DNA of 41,585 nucleotides. It comes from a virus. Below the pieces are notes generated by a model, which had not been told where the DNA came from, made no database searches, and worked only from the letters and a program-made list of their open reading frames with translations. Positions 19,408 to 28,085 of this stretch are shown here, piece by piece. Positions within the stretch are counted from its first letter, which is position 1; the number at the start of each line of letters is the position of its first letter. The stretch is taken from the IMG/VR virus record IMGVR_UViG_3300020156_000053, positions 1 to 41,585 of that record, one strand, 5' to 3'. A program made the position numbers and the translations under genes.

Positions 19408-20393
19408 TGCGCCTGGTCGAACCAGCAGCCCCAGCCGCTCACGCCGTTCGGCGGGCCGAAGTGGATGGCGATCTCGTCACCGTCGGCGTCGCGCATCGTC
19501 TGCACGTGCTGTGCCTGCGGGCCGAGGCGGATCTGCCGGAGGTAGCCGAGGAACGACTGCGTCGGGCTGGAGAGCGTGTTGGTCGATTCGAGCACCGGGA
19601 CCGGGATGAGCGTCGATGGCGCGGCGTTGCCGCCGATGCCCGGGTCCGTGCCGATCGTCGTGGTGAGGGAGATTGCACGGCCGCAGGCGCGGAACTGGCC
19701 AAGGGTCGTGTTCCAGTAGCCACCACGCGGGATTCCGCCGGAGCCACTCAGGAGCGGGAGCGGCGACTGACCGCCTGAGGCGGTGCTGTCCATGTTGCCC
19801 GAGGTCGTGACGTTGCCGCGCGCGCCGCACGACGCGAGCACACCCCACATCAGCGAGTCGTCGGCGGCAGCGATGATGACGCGACCGAAGATGACCGAGC
19901 ACCACGTCGAGGAATCGCCCAGCCAGATCGCGAGGGCGTCGGCCGACTCGACGAGCGATACGCGCGGGCTGTCGGCCGCCTGGATGGCGTTATTGGCCGT
20001 GACCATCTGACCGAGGACGCACTTCGATGCGTAAGGGGCGCCAGCGGCGTACGACGTGCTCGGACCCGTCGTGTTCGCGTCGACCGACATCGCCGCGTAG
20101 AGATGGGTGTTGGCGGCGGCCAAGTTGACCGCGAGCGCGTTCGCGTGCGGCACCTGTCCGCCGAACAGCAGGAAGCGCGCGGTGGCGAGCTCGCCCGTCG
20201 GCGCGTCCGCGGCCTTGCGCTTGATCTCCAGCGTGCCGTCGGTGGCGTCGTAGTCGCTGACCTCCCACTTCTCCGAGAGGTTGTCGATCGCGTCCTTCAC
20301 GGCGAGCAGGAGCTCCGCAGGCGTGGAGTTGGTGCCGGCGACCGTGAACGCCTGGAGGTTCGAGGCTTCCCAGGTCAGGGTAGGATGGGGCAT
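19404..20393 (-). CDS. Putative virion (tail-end) protein, 329 aa
   Basis: The ATG at 20391-20393 gives MPHPTLTWEASNLQAFTVAG. The protein is rich in beta-prone Ser/Thr/Gly segments (NTHLYAAMSVDANTTG, ARGNVTTSGNMDSTASGGQ, RAISLTTTIGTDPGIG). It closes with FLGYLRQIRLGPQAQHVQTM and DGDEIAIHFG. Such a composition is typical of phage structural proteins. It lies after the tail-tip genes and may be a fibre or tip component. No named family is recognised. Confidence 0.5.
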   Translation of the reverse strand: MPHPTLTWEASNLQAFTVAGTNSTPAELLLAVKDAIDNLSEKWEVSDYDATDGTLEIKRKAADAPTGELATARFLLFGGQVPHANALAVNLAAANTHLYAAMSVDANTTGPSTSYAAGAPYASKCVLGQMVTANNAIQAADSPRVSLVESADALAIWLGDSSTWCSVIFGRVIIAAADDSLMWGVLASCGARGNVTTSGNMDSTASGGQSPLPLLSGSGGIPRGGYWNTTLGQFRACGRAISLTTTIGTDPGIGGNAAPSTLIPVPVLESTNTLSSPTQSFLGYLRQIRLGPQAQHVQTMRDADGDEIAIHFGPPNGVSGWGCWFDQAQ

Positions 20394-20405
20394 GGTGTGG
20401 TTCCG

Positions 20406-20753
20406 TTACGGGATCTGCACGGTGTCGAAGACGCGCAGCGAGGCGCGCTGGAGCAGGACGGCGGCGGACGAATCGAAGTAGACGTAGCCGAAGACGATGA
20501 AGCGGCCGGCGCCGACGTCCTCGTCGGTCACGCAGACGGTCTGGCCGCGCGAGATGAAGTCGTCGCCCTTCATGATCACGAGCGAGTAGGTGCCGGGCTC
20601 GAGGTACGCGCTCCAGTCCCCTTCGGCGTCCGTGATGACGGGGTTCGCGCCGCCGGTGTCGGCGAGCGCGCCCTCGTCGTCGCGGATCCACACCTGCGCG
20701 GCCGCGACGGGGCGGCCGTGCTGATCGATCACGGTGTTGGAGATGGTGCCCAC
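20406..20753 (-). CDS. Carboxypeptidase-regulatory/Ig-like domain protein, 115 aa
   Basis: The GTG at 20751-20753 follows the previous stop by one base. The sequence GTISNTVIDQHGRPVAAAQV, then DDEGALADTGG, TDAEGDWSAYLEPGTYSLVI matches the CarboxypepD_reg fold, a small beta sandwich in which a variable loop follows the TDxxGxW motif. Phages use it as a decoration or binding module on tails. The C-terminal 35 residues (GRFIVFGYVYFDSSAAVLLQ) may attach it to the tail. Confidence 0.6.
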   Translation of the reverse strand: MGTISNTVIDQHGRPVAAAQVWIRDDEGALADTGGANPVITDAEGDWSAYLEPGTYSLVIMKGDDFISRGQTVCVTDEDVGAGRFIVFGYVYFDSSAAVLLQRASLRVFDTVQIP

Positions 20754-20754
20754 G

Positions 20755-21372
20755 TCAGACCTTCGCCATCCACAGGGAGGCGTCGGTAACGAGGGCGCCT
20801 GTATCGAAGTGGGTGACGTAGAGCCCGATCGTGTCGCCGGCGTTCAGCTTCGTCGGGAAGAAGCCGTCTTCGCTGGTTCCGCTCGGGAACCCGGCCGGGA
20901 GCGTTCCGTTGCGTCGCAACTCGATGTTGCGGCCGATGCCTGAGGTCTCCCACGTGTACCGGATGAGGTAGACGCCCTCGTCCTCGACGGTGAAGATGCC
21001 TGCGGCGAGCGCGATCCGGTTCGACCCGATCGTCGTGCCCGCCGTCGATCCGTTGTCCGTGGTGCTGCCGACGTATCCGGCCTGGTCGACGTTGTACTCC
21101 ATGCCGCGAACGTCGATGTACGCCGTATGGATCGATCCTTCGGGCCCCCACTCGACGCTGCCGGAGCCGTCGGGACGCAGCACGCGGTCGCGTGCGGTCT
21201 CGTCGGTCGCGAGCGCGGTCTGGCTGTTCACGTCGATCGCGACGCGCGGCGCGCCGGGAGCGCCCTCGGCGATGGCGATGGGGTTGTTGTACCACGCTCG
21301 GCCCATCTCGAACGTGATCGGCAGCTTGATCGCGACGCGCACGGCGAGATCGATGTCGACCCAGTCGGTCAT
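20755..21372 (-). CDS. Tail protein with C1q/TNF-like C-terminal domain, 205 aa
   Basis: The ATG at 21370-21372 gives MTDWVDIDLAVRVAIKLPIT. The N-terminal 80 residues probably attach to the tail. Residues of about 95-205 have the strand pattern of a C1q/TNF jelly roll: NRIALAAGIFTVEDEGVYLI, RYTWETSG, NIELRRNGT, then LNAGDTIGLYVTHFDTGALV and a final SLWMAKV. Trimeric heads of this type bind receptors or sugars. The family call is by eye. Confidence 0.55.
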   Translation of the reverse strand: MTDWVDIDLAVRVAIKLPITFEMGRAWYNNPIAIAEGAPGAPRVAIDVNSQTALATDETARDRVLRPDGSGSVEWGPEGSIHTAYIDVRGMEYNVDQAGYVGSTTDNGSTAGTTIGSNRIALAAGIFTVEDEGVYLIRYTWETSGIGRNIELRRNGTLPAGFPSGTSEDGFFPTKLNAGDTIGLYVTHFDTGALVTDASLWMAKV

Positions 21373-21375
21373 GGT

Positions 21376-23109
21376 TCACCCGAAGAGATAGGCGGGGTCG
21401 TTCGGACCGAAGTCCGCCCCCGCTGCGTTGGAGAAGAAGCCGCCCGGGTCGCGCTCCCAGGCGGAGGCGTCGTCGTAGTCGGGGCAGTCGGCAGCGGTGT
21501 AGAAGGCGTAACGGCCGCCGAACGCCGCCGCCTCGAGCGTGTAGCGGTAGGCGCTGCCGGCCTTGATCGGCTCGCGCTTCACGACGACGGCGCGGGTGCG
21601 CACCGGCATCCCGGTCCGGTCCACGATGTCGCGCGTGAGGATGTCGAGGACGTCGCCGATCTTCCGCGCCGAGTCCTTCGCCGCGACCTCGCAGACGAAC
21701 GTGCGGCGGCCGTCGGCGAGGCTGAGCGTCACCTGCGCGGAGGCGCGCACGGCGAGGGCGATCTGGCCGGCGTTGAGCCAGCGCGAGGCGAAGACGTAGA
21801 CGGCGGGGGAGCCGTGCTCGGTCGCAGCCTCGCCCTCGGCGTCGCCGACGAGGCGGGTCCGGTAGGACGCCGGCTCCTTCGCGTCCGCGGCCGCGTGGCG
21901 CAGGTCGAGCAGGACGTCGCAGCGGGAGACGCGCTCGCCGAGGTCGCGCTTCACCATGACCGGCTTGGTCAAGTGGAACTGATCGCCCCAGGTGCCGGCG
22001 ATCGCCAGCGCCGGGCGGATGGCGCGAAGCTGCAGGACGCCGGCCTCGTCGTCCCACCAGAGCATCGCGGCCGACGTCTCGAGCAGCTCCTGGACGACGG
22101 TGAGAACCTTGGTCGGCTCGCTGATCGTGCCGGTCAGGTTGTAGGCGGCGAGCCAGGACGCCTGTTCCTCCGCCCACGAGGCGAGAGCCAGGTTCGCCTC
22201 GGCGAGGCCGCCGTACGTGGTCAGCACGTCGGCGAGGATCTCCGTCACCGGCTCGTCCTCGTAGCGGACGCATAGCTGCAGCGTATCGCCGGCCTGGTGC
22301 TCGTCGGCGACGGTGCCGAGCTGGCCCCGGGTCAGGGTCAGCGCGGCGCCGGTGCGGGTGAAGGCGCACACCTCTTCGTTGATCCGGACGTAGCCGCTGG
22401 CCGGGTAGGCGTCGGCGTCCTCCGGGGGATCGATGGTGGCGTCGATGGCGTCGGCGGTGAGGTCCGCGAGCAGCGTCCCGCGCGACGGCGCCGGCACCTC
22501 GCGATCGCCGAGGTTGAGGAGCTGCAGCGGCCCGGCCGCGGTGATCTTGAGCGCGCCATCCGACGGGCCCTGGACGTCGCGGATGAAGTAGTGGTGGACG
22601 ATGGCGTCGTTCTCGTGCCACACCCCGTCGGTCGCCCAGCCCTCGATCACGCGCAGGCGCCGGCCCGTCCAATACGGGTTGCGCGCCATCAGCTTGGAGA
22701 AGTAGGAGCCCGCCCGGCGGTCGAGGCCGTCGCGGCTGGCATCGGTGCGGAACGGGTCTTCCCGGCCGTCGTCGTCCACGAAGTCGGCGAGGTCGACCGT
22801 CACCTGCCCGAAGGTGCCGAGCCCGCGGCCGACGCGGATCTCCTCAGCGGCGATCTTCGCCGACCTGAGGCACGGGATCGCGCCGAGCTCGGGGATCGGC
22901 CGCTGCGTCGCCGTCATGAACCGGCGCGTCCGGGTGGTCAGGGTGTAGTCCCCGAGCGCCGCCTGGTCCGTCGTCGCCGGCGTGCGGTAGCAGAGCGAGC
23001 CGTCGTCGTTCGTGGCCGCGACCGCCTCGTCGTCGATCCAGTCGAGGTCGATCTCGACGACGGTGCAGGGGATGCGCCCGGTCCGCTTGGCGTGGTCGGC
23101 GTAGCTCAT
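21376..23109 (-). CDS. Tail-tip/hub-like protein, 577 aa
   Basis: The ATG at 23107-23109 (MSYADHAKRTGRIPCTVVEI) overlaps the upstream stop. I reject a longer frame. The protein runs from a beta-rich N-terminus through a mixed region (YFSKLMARNPYWTGRRLRVI, APSRGTLLADLTADAIDATI). Near residues 265-300 is an element seen in tail hub proteins (YVRINEEVCAFTRTGAALTL, then TRGQLGTVADEHQAGD). The last 150 residues are a repeat of beta strands. Its size and place after the tape measure support a central tail-tip (hub) protein contacting fibres. The specific family is uncertain. Confidence 0.6.
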   Translation of the reverse strand: MSYADHAKRTGRIPCTVVEIDLDWIDDEAVAATNDDGSLCYRTPATTDQAALGDYTLTTRTRRFMTATQRPIPELGAIPCLRSAKIAAEEIRVGRGLGTFGQVTVDLADFVDDDGREDPFRTDASRDGLDRRAGSYFSKLMARNPYWTGRRLRVIEGWATDGVWHENDAIVHHYFIRDVQGPSDGALKITAAGPLQLLNLGDREVPAPSRGTLLADLTADAIDATIDPPEDADAYPASGYVRINEEVCAFTRTGAALTLTRGQLGTVADEHQAGDTLQLCVRYEDEPVTEILADVLTTYGGLAEANLALASWAEEQASWLAAYNLTGTISEPTKVLTVVQELLETSAAMLWWDDEAGVLQLRAIRPALAIAGTWGDQFHLTKPVMVKRDLGERVSRCDVLLDLRHAAADAKEPASYRTRLVGDAEGEAATEHGSPAVYVFASRWLNAGQIALAVRASAQVTLSLADGRRTFVCEVAAKDSARKIGDVLDILTRDIVDRTGMPVRTRAVVVKREPIKAGSAYRYTLEAAAFGGRYAFYTAADCPDYDDASAWERDPGGFFSNAAGADFGPNDPAYLFG

Positions 23110-23573
23110 CCCGAGCGGCCTCCGCAGTCGGGCGGGTGGATGACCGGGATGGCTGGGATCCTCGCCTGACACTCCTTGTGCAGGCGGTTGAGATCCGCGA
23201 GTTGCTCGGAGGAGAAGTGGACGACGTAGAACTTGAGCGGCGGCGACGGGTGGAACGACTCACCAGCCGCCTTCGGGAACGCCTTTGCCTTGAGTCGCGC
23301 GACCATCTCGGCGCGCGACCCCGGTGGCTCGAGGTACCCCTTGTGTCGGCGATCGGCGATCTCGTCCTCCCAGCCGGCGCGCATCAGTGCGAGCACGTCG
23401 TCGGGGTGGGCGCCGCCGCAGTAGGCGCAGGTGCGTGGTGGGGTGCCCCACGTGTCGAGCCAGCACGAGCCGGGATCGTCGAACAGGACGCGTCCCTGCG
23501 CGTCGCGCTCCTGGCGAGGCGGACGCGGCGGCAGCCAGCGGTTGGTGAGCCAGGTTGGGTTCTCGCAGGTCAC
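23106..23573 (-). CDS. Conserved-type phage tail-region protein with zinc knuckle, 155 aa
   Basis: The GTG at 23571-23573 lies three bases after the preceding stop. A CxxC..H element (CAYCGGAH) occurs near residue 49. It is followed by a helical region (DDVLALMRAGWEDEIADRRH, KGYLEPPGSRAEMVARLKAK) and a beta segment (LKFYVVHFSSEQLADLNRLH). Similar small proteins sit between tail genes in other siphophages. The role is unknown. Confidence 0.5.
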   Translation of the reverse strand: MTCENPTWLTNRWLPPRPPRQERDAQGRVLFDDPGSCWLDTWGTPPRTCAYCGGAHPDDVLALMRAGWEDEIADRRHKGYLEPPGSRAEMVARLKAKAFPKAAGESFHPSPPLKFYVVHFSSEQLADLNRLHKECQARIPAIPVIHPPDCGGRSG

Positions 23574-23576
23574 GGG

Positions 23577-24188
23577 TCAGGTGTCCTCGATGAGGCCGTG
23601 GCCGCCGGTGGCGCGCAGCCGGGCCAGGAGGGTGTTGACCAGCGTGACCAGCGCGTTGTGGCCGGCGCGCAGGTCCTCGTACGCGGCGCGCAGCGCGTTC
23701 AGGTCGGCGAGCTGGGCGTAGACCTCGCCGACCTGGGCGTTGTCGATCCCCGTGAAGGCGGCCGATTCGTCGTCCTCGGCCTCGTCGGCGTCGGCGATCG
23801 CCGCCCCACGGGGGCCGACGACCTGGTCGCCGCGGTAGCGCAGGCCGTTGCCGGTGTCGACGACGCCGGCGGAGACGGCCACCTCGCCGTCGGCGGCCGC
23901 GGCCAGGGCGTCGCCGGTGAACTTCGCCGTGCCGCCGGTGATCGCGACGGCGCTCGCCGCCTGCAGCGCCATGGACGCCAGCTCGAGGACGGTGCGGATG
24001 GCGGCGACGTTCGCCGCGGTGAGCACGCTGCGCCCCGCCTCGGACGCGTCGGAGACCTGCGCGGCGAGGATGCGCAGGTCGGAGACCAGCGCCGAGTACG
24101 ACTCGGACCCGCGGACGGCATAGAGCCGATCCGTCTGCTGCATCGTGCCCAGCGCCGTGAGCTCGGAGAGCTTGTTGCCTTCGGTCAT
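23577..24188 (-). CDS. Putative tail fibre/structural protein, 203 aa
   Basis: The ATG at 24186-24188 gives MTEGNKLSELTALGTMQQTD, a start typical of proteins with short fibre-type repeats. Alanine- and Gly-rich helices follow (LELASMALQAASAVAITGGT). A pattern like tail-fibre trimers (AAADGEVAVSAGVVDTGNGL, RYRGDQVVG) is in the middle, and the end is helical (VTLVNTLLARLRATGG). It is probably part of the tail tip. No named family is recognised. Confidence 0.5.
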   Translation of the reverse strand: MTEGNKLSELTALGTMQQTDRLYAVRGSESYSALVSDLRILAAQVSDASEAGRSVLTAANVAAIRTVLELASMALQAASAVAITGGTAKFTGDALAAAADGEVAVSAGVVDTGNGLRYRGDQVVGPRGAAIADADEAEDDESAAFTGIDNAQVGEVYAQLADLNALRAAYEDLRAGHNALVTLVNTLLARLRATGGHGLIEDT

Positions 24189-24191
24189 GGG

Positions 24192-25040
24192 CTACTCCAG
24201 CAGCAGCGGGCCGTCGCCCGGCGGTTCGGTGAGGAGCGCCGGCGCGTCGTCGCTCGGCGTGAGGCGGCGGTCGAGGCCAGGGTCGGCGGTGAAGGAGACG
24301 GAGAGGTCGACGAAGCCGTTGGCCGAGAAGGGCGAGCCGCCGAACTTCGCGCCCGTGCACAGGCAGGCGCTCGCCGGCCAGTCGACGCGGTGCCAGTGCA
24401 GGAAGAACGGCCGCGCCGAGCACGCCCGGAGGAACGGCGTCCAGTAGGTCCGCGCCCAGGTCGCCTCGACGTGCTTGAGGTCGAGCGAGAGGTCGGCGCG
24501 CCACTGTTCGATGGCGGCGCCGAGCCAGACGCCGTCGCGGCTGACCTCGTGCGTCAGCTCGGCGCGCAGCGCCAGGACGGGGTCGGTCCAGCCGGGGCCG
24601 ACGCCTTCCGGCAGGACCAGGTCGGAGCCGGCGAAGAGGATCGCGAGGTGCGAGATGGAGGCGAAGCGCCAGCGCAGCTTGGCCGTCGCGACCGGGTCGC
24701 CGACCAGGTAGACGACCGAGCCGTCGCCGGCGGCGACCACGGCGGAGTGCTCGACCCAGGCGGCGCCGTCCCAGGTGTCCATGGCGATCGCGCCCGAGGC
24801 GTCGTGCCCGGCGATAGCCCAGGCGTTCACCGTGGGCGTCCCGTCGAGCTCGGCCTCGATGACGTGCGGGCCGGCGCCGGTCGGGCGCCAGAAGGTCCAC
24901 GGCGTCCAGTCCTTCACCTGGTCGAGCGCGCCGTCGTCCTCGTTCGACGACGTGCTCGTCAGGTCGGCGTCGTCGAGCACCGAGTCCCACGCGATTCGCG
25001 GGTAGGTCGAGGCGTTGGACAGCGGGAGGACGTCACCCAC
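24192..25040 (-). CDS. Tail protein with carbohydrate-binding-like character, 282 aa
   Basis: The GTG at 25038-25040 overlaps the tape measure stop by 8 bases. It contains DWTPWTFWRPTGAGPHVIEA and NAWAIAGHDASGAIAMDTWD, then a beta-sandwich pattern with many Trp and Asp (RWRFASISHLAILFAG, RVDWPASACLCTG, NGFVDLSVSFTADPG). Right after the tape measure, lambda-like phages encode the distal tail protein, so that or a receptor-binding role is likely. Confidence 0.5.
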   Translation of the reverse strand: MGDVLPLSNASTYPRIAWDSVLDDADLTSTSSNEDDGALDQVKDWTPWTFWRPTGAGPHVIEAELDGTPTVNAWAIAGHDASGAIAMDTWDGAAWVEHSAVVAAGDGSVVYLVGDPVATAKLRWRFASISHLAILFAGSDLVLPEGVGPGWTDPVLALRAELTHEVSRDGVWLGAAIEQWRADLSLDLKHVEATWARTYWTPFLRACSARPFFLHWHRVDWPASACLCTGAKFGGSPFSANGFVDLSVSFTADPGLDRRLTPSDDAPALLTEPPGDGPLLLE

Positions 25041-27066
25041 GGCGCACCCCCTCGATCACGTAGCCGCGTTCCTTGGCCTCGTCGAACAGGCGAGCGATGG
25101 ACTCGGCGGAGAAGACGTCGCCCTCGAGCACGAGCACCTGGCTGTTGACGCGGTTCTCGTTCGGCGCCTGCACGCCACCGAGGTTCGTCGTCGCCGTGTT
25201 CGCTGGCGCCGATCCACCGATGCCCTTCTCGCTCTGCGAGTTGGCGAGCTGGATAGCGCCAGCGGCAATGGCGGCAGCGGCGTAGGCCGCGCCGAGGGCT
25301 GGGCCGGCGTATGGGCCGCCGGCGATCATGCCGTTCTTGTAGCCGGCCATCGCCGCGGTGGCGGTGTCGACGATGATCTGCGCCTTGGCGGCGAGCTTGC
25401 CGATCTTGCGCACCTTCTTGTCGTTGGATTCCTGCAGCCTCGAGAGGTTCCCCCAAAAGGCGCTTTGCCCGGCGAGGGTGTGCTGCCAGTACTGCTCGCG
25501 CTCGCGCTTCTTGCGATCCTGCTCCGCCTTCTCGTGCTCGCTGACGACGGCCATGCCGTCCGCGTTGGCCTTGGCCGTGTCGAGTTGGTGCTGCTGCAGC
25601 GCAGCCAACTCGGCGGCGCGAGACTCCGCGCGCGCCTGCGCCTCCGACTGGATGTTCGCCACCATCGGCTCGTACGTGGAGCTGAACGACGGCGAGTCCA
25701 TCAACCCGCGCGTCGCCGCCGCCTGCTGCGCAGCAGCCTCGGCGTAGGCCTCGGCGATCTCGTCGAGCGCCGCCACCTGCGAGAACACCATCGGCGCGAA
25801 CATGTTCTCGGTCGCCGCCTGGAACCGCTTGGACGACTGCTCGAGGTTAGCTTCCCAGGCGCCCAGGCTCTTGGCAGCCTCGGCAGCCATGGCGCCCGTC
25901 GAGGCCGCTACGGCATTGCCGGCGTCCTGCACAGCGGTGCCCATTTCGGCGTTGAGGCGCCCCAGGCCCAGGCCGATGTGGATCAGCAGGTTGGCGAACT
26001 CGCCGGCGACGAACTGGAAGACCTCAGCGGCGATGTTCTTGAGCTTGACGAAGAACAGGTCGATGCCGGCGCCAGCGTACTGGATCGCCGACCACACGAC
26101 CTCGACCGCACGCTTGATGCCGACGTCGATCGTTCCGTAGACCTGCACGATGGCGGAGGCAGCGCGCAGCGCCCACTCGGCGAGCTTGGCGACGCCGGCC
26201 TGGCTCGCGTGCCAGAGGGTCGCGAGGAACTGCACTGCGTCCCCGATCTGACCAACCGCTCGGATCGCCCCCTGTGCCGAGCGGTCCACGGCCGAGCCTA
26301 GGCCGTCGGCCTCGACTGCGACGCCGACAAAGCCGTTGGCGAGCGCCTCGATCGCCGGCGCGACCTGCACGACGATGCGGTTGAAGATCCCCTGGAAGAC
26401 CAGGCCGATGCGCGTCATTGCATCGTTGGCCGCCTCGACCTTCGCGGCGTCCACCCGAGTGATGGAGATCCCGAGCTTGTCGGCTTCCGCGGCCATCTCT
26501 GCCAGGCCGTCCTTGCCGAGCGTCAGCGTGTTCAGGAGCTGACCACCGCTCTTGCCGAACAGGTCCATCGTCGCCGCGGTGCGCTGCCCCTGCGTGCCGA
26601 GGTTCTTGATGGCCTCCGCGGCCGCCGCGAACTGCTGGTCCGGGGCCAGGGCTACGAGCTCCCGAGCCGACATGCCGATGGAGGCGAGCGCCTTTTGCGC
26701 GGTGATGCTGCCCGCCGCCGCCTCCTGCACGGTGTTGGTCAGCTTCTCCATCGACGTGGTGAGAAGCTCGGCGCTCGCGCCCGAGGACTCGGCCGCGTAC
26801 CGCAACTGCGTCAGGGACTGGGTCGAGACGCCGAGACGATCGGCCGCCTTCGCGAGGTCGTCGATTCGGGAGGCCGCGTTCTTCACGCCGGCGATGAGAG
26901 CACCGGTCGACAGGACGCCGGTCAGGAGACCCAACGGCGACAGGAGCGTGTTCTTGATCGACTCGCCGAGCTTCGAGACCGCACCGACCGCGCCGCCCAT
27001 GGCCTTCTGGAACGGCCCGAGGTGGGCCGTCAGGGCGACGTTCAGCGCGGTCAGGTTGCGGGCCAT
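25033..27066 (-). CDS. Tape measure protein, 677 aa
   Basis: The ATG at 27064-27066 gives MARNLTALNVALTAHLGPFQ. The protein is long and helical, with a hydrophobic span near residues 43-62 (LSPLGLLTGVLSTGALIAGV) and an Ala-rich region near 310-420. A TMP-type segment is present (RIDDLAKAADRLGVSTQSLT, then QLRYAAESSGAS). The length is typical for a mid-size tail: by the usual rule of about 1.5 Å per residue, roughly 100 nm. It lies just downstream of the frameshifted chaperone genes, as in lambda. In the particle it sets tail length and leaves with the DNA. Confidence 0.85.
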   Translation of the reverse strand: MARNLTALNVALTAHLGPFQKAMGGAVGAVSKLGESIKNTLLSPLGLLTGVLSTGALIAGVKNAASRIDDLAKAADRLGVSTQSLTQLRYAAESSGASAELLTTSMEKLTNTVQEAAAGSITAQKALASIGMSARELVALAPDQQFAAAAEAIKNLGTQGQRTAATMDLFGKSGGQLLNTLTLGKDGLAEMAAEADKLGISITRVDAAKVEAANDAMTRIGLVFQGIFNRIVVQVAPAIEALANGFVGVAVEADGLGSAVDRSAQGAIRAVGQIGDAVQFLATLWHASQAGVAKLAEWALRAASAIVQVYGTIDVGIKRAVEVVWSAIQYAGAGIDLFFVKLKNIAAEVFQFVAGEFANLLIHIGLGLGRLNAEMGTAVQDAGNAVAASTGAMAAEAAKSLGAWEANLEQSSKRFQAATENMFAPMVFSQVAALDEIAEAYAEAAAQQAAATRGLMDSPSFSSTYEPMVANIQSEAQARAESRAAELAALQQHQLDTAKANADGMAVVSEHEKAEQDRKKREREQYWQHTLAGQSAFWGNLSRLQESNDKKVRKIGKLAAKAQIIVDTATAAMAGYKNGMIAGGPYAGPALGAAYAAAAIAAGAIQLANSQSEKGIGGSAPANTATTNLGGVQAPNENRVNSQVLVLEGDVFSAESIARLFDEAKERGYVIEGVRRG

Positions 27067-27068
27067 GG

Positions 27069-27628
27069 TCAGTTCCGTTTGATCTTGAAGGCGAAGTCGA
27101 GCGCGGCGGCAGCTTGCTCCGGCGTGCGCGCGCGGAGCGGTCGTTTCTCAGGTGGCAGCGATTGGTCGGACTCCCAGGTGTAGAACGCGATCCAGCCCAG
27201 CACCTCCTGCCACGTGACCCGCTCCCCGAGCTCTGCCACCGTGCACCCGATGTCGCGGGCAAGGCGGTAGCAGAGCCGCAGGAGCGGGTCGCGCGTCAGT
27301 TTCCCGAGGCGCTCTCCGCCGCCTTCGCGCCGAGGCCGGAGATCTCGTTGATCTCCTCGAGCAGGCGGTTGGCCGCGGCTCCCGGCAGGTCGGACAGCAC
27401 GGCCTCGTCCTCCATGGTGAACAGCCGCTTACCGGTCTCGTCGCACAGCCCCTCGACGAGCAGCGCGATCGGAGCCCGTGCCTGGTCCTTCTCGACCAGC
27501 GCGCGGAAGCGACCGACGCCACCGAGCGACAGCGGCCGCACGTAGACGGTGCCGCCGAGCTCGGGGACCTGGACGGCGCGCGGCTTGAGCTGCGTGGTCG
27601 CCGCGAGGATCTGGTCGCGCAGGCTCAC
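27069..27628 (-). CDS. Tail assembly chaperone fusion made by -1 frameshift (G-T type), 186 aa
   Basis: The first frame (27296-27628) can pass into a second, overlapping frame by slipping back one base at GGGAAAC (27299-27305). That second frame reads LTRDPLLRLCYRLARDIGCT and ends ALDFAFKIKRN at 27069-27071. It has no start of its own. This matches the lambda gpG/gpGT pattern, where a few percent of ribosomes make the fusion, and both forms help tail tube and tape measure assemble without being in the particle. The gene lies between the tail tube and the tape measure, the expected place. Confidence 0.85.
27296..27628 (-). CDS. Tail assembly chaperone (G type), 110 aa
   Basis: A start codon opens the frame at 27626-27628 (MSLRDQILAATTQLKPRAVQ). 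It overlaps the preceding stop. The protein has a beta-type core (VPELGGTVYVRPLSLGGVGR) and a helical end (LLEEINEISGLGAKAAESAS). The stop follows directly after the slippery heptamer, so the short form is made when no slip occurs. This is the expected partner of the fusion described for 27069-27628. Confidence 0.8.
   Translation of the reverse strand: MSLRDQILAATTQLKPRAVQVPELGGTVYVRPLSLGGVGRFRALVEKDQARAPIALLVEGLCDETGKRLFTMEDEAVLSDLPGAAANRLLEEINEISGLGAKAAESASGN
27299..27305 (-). promoter_or_regulatory. GGGAAAC slippery heptamer for programmed -1 frameshift
   Basis: Read on the minus strand, G-GGA-AAC in frame 0 can re-pair as GGG-AAA-C, the canonical X XXY YYZ form. Lambda uses the closely related GGGAAAG. 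It is followed immediately by the zero-frame TGA (27296-27298). No pseudoknot has been tested. Immediate stop proximity may itself favour slipping. Confidence 0.85.
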
Positions 27629-28050
27629 GCCGGCACCGCCACGTCGCTGTTGAGCAGTCTCAGGCGCAGGACCGACGCCGAGATGGCGACGCCGAGGATG
27701 GAGACGCGGTCGCCCGCCTCGAGGTCAGCGGACGGCATGATCCCGCCCGCGGTGTCGGACACGACGTAGATCGTCCCAGCGGTCATCGCCGCAGCCGCGC
27801 CGAGGGTGATGTCGCCGGTGCGCTGGTAGCGAATCGGCTGGCCCGACTCGGCGGCGTGGACGGCGATACCGACGCACGTCGCGGCGGCGGACGACAGGTC
27901 CGCGTCGGCCGGCTTGAGCTTGCCTTGGGCGGAGGCATCCGCGTAGAGCGGCTGGCCGGCGGTGATGGACGCGCCAGCGGTGCCCTCTTTGGTGTTGGCG
28001 TTGATGTCGCCCGGCTGCACCTGCGATGCGGTGATGGTGAGGTCTGCCAT
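27625..28050 (-). CDS. Decoration-type protein (DUF2190-like pattern), 141 aa
   Basis: The ATG at 28048-28050 gives MADLTITASQVQPGDINANT. Repeated short strands with Ala/Gly turns (ITAGQPLYADASAQGKLKPA, GTIYVVSDTAGGIMP, SVLRLRLLNSDV) match the pattern of phage decoration/DUF2190-like proteins. A similar protein follows the capsid gene (31401-31766). This one lies between tail tube and chaperone, suggesting a tail tube ornament. The family match is by pattern. Confidence 0.5.
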   Translation of the reverse strand: MADLTITASQVQPGDINANTKEGTAGASITAGQPLYADASAQGKLKPADADLSSAAATCVGIAVHAAESGQPIRYQRTGDITLGAAAAMTAGTIYVVSDTAGGIMPSADLEAGDRVSILGVAISASVLRLRLLNSDVAVPA

Positions 28051-28085
28051 GATGGGTATCTCTGCTTCGGTGGTGGTGGGGTGGC

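Noticed and set aside
23136-25148. Plus-strand open frame of 670 codons, and similar long plus-strand frames at 31338-33449, 9300-10931 and 35566-37494
   Set aside because: They mirror recognised minus-strand genes (tail, capsid, helicase-methyltransferase, fibre). Their products are Arg/Val/Asp-rich, without domains. Long antisense frames are expected in such GC-rich DNA.
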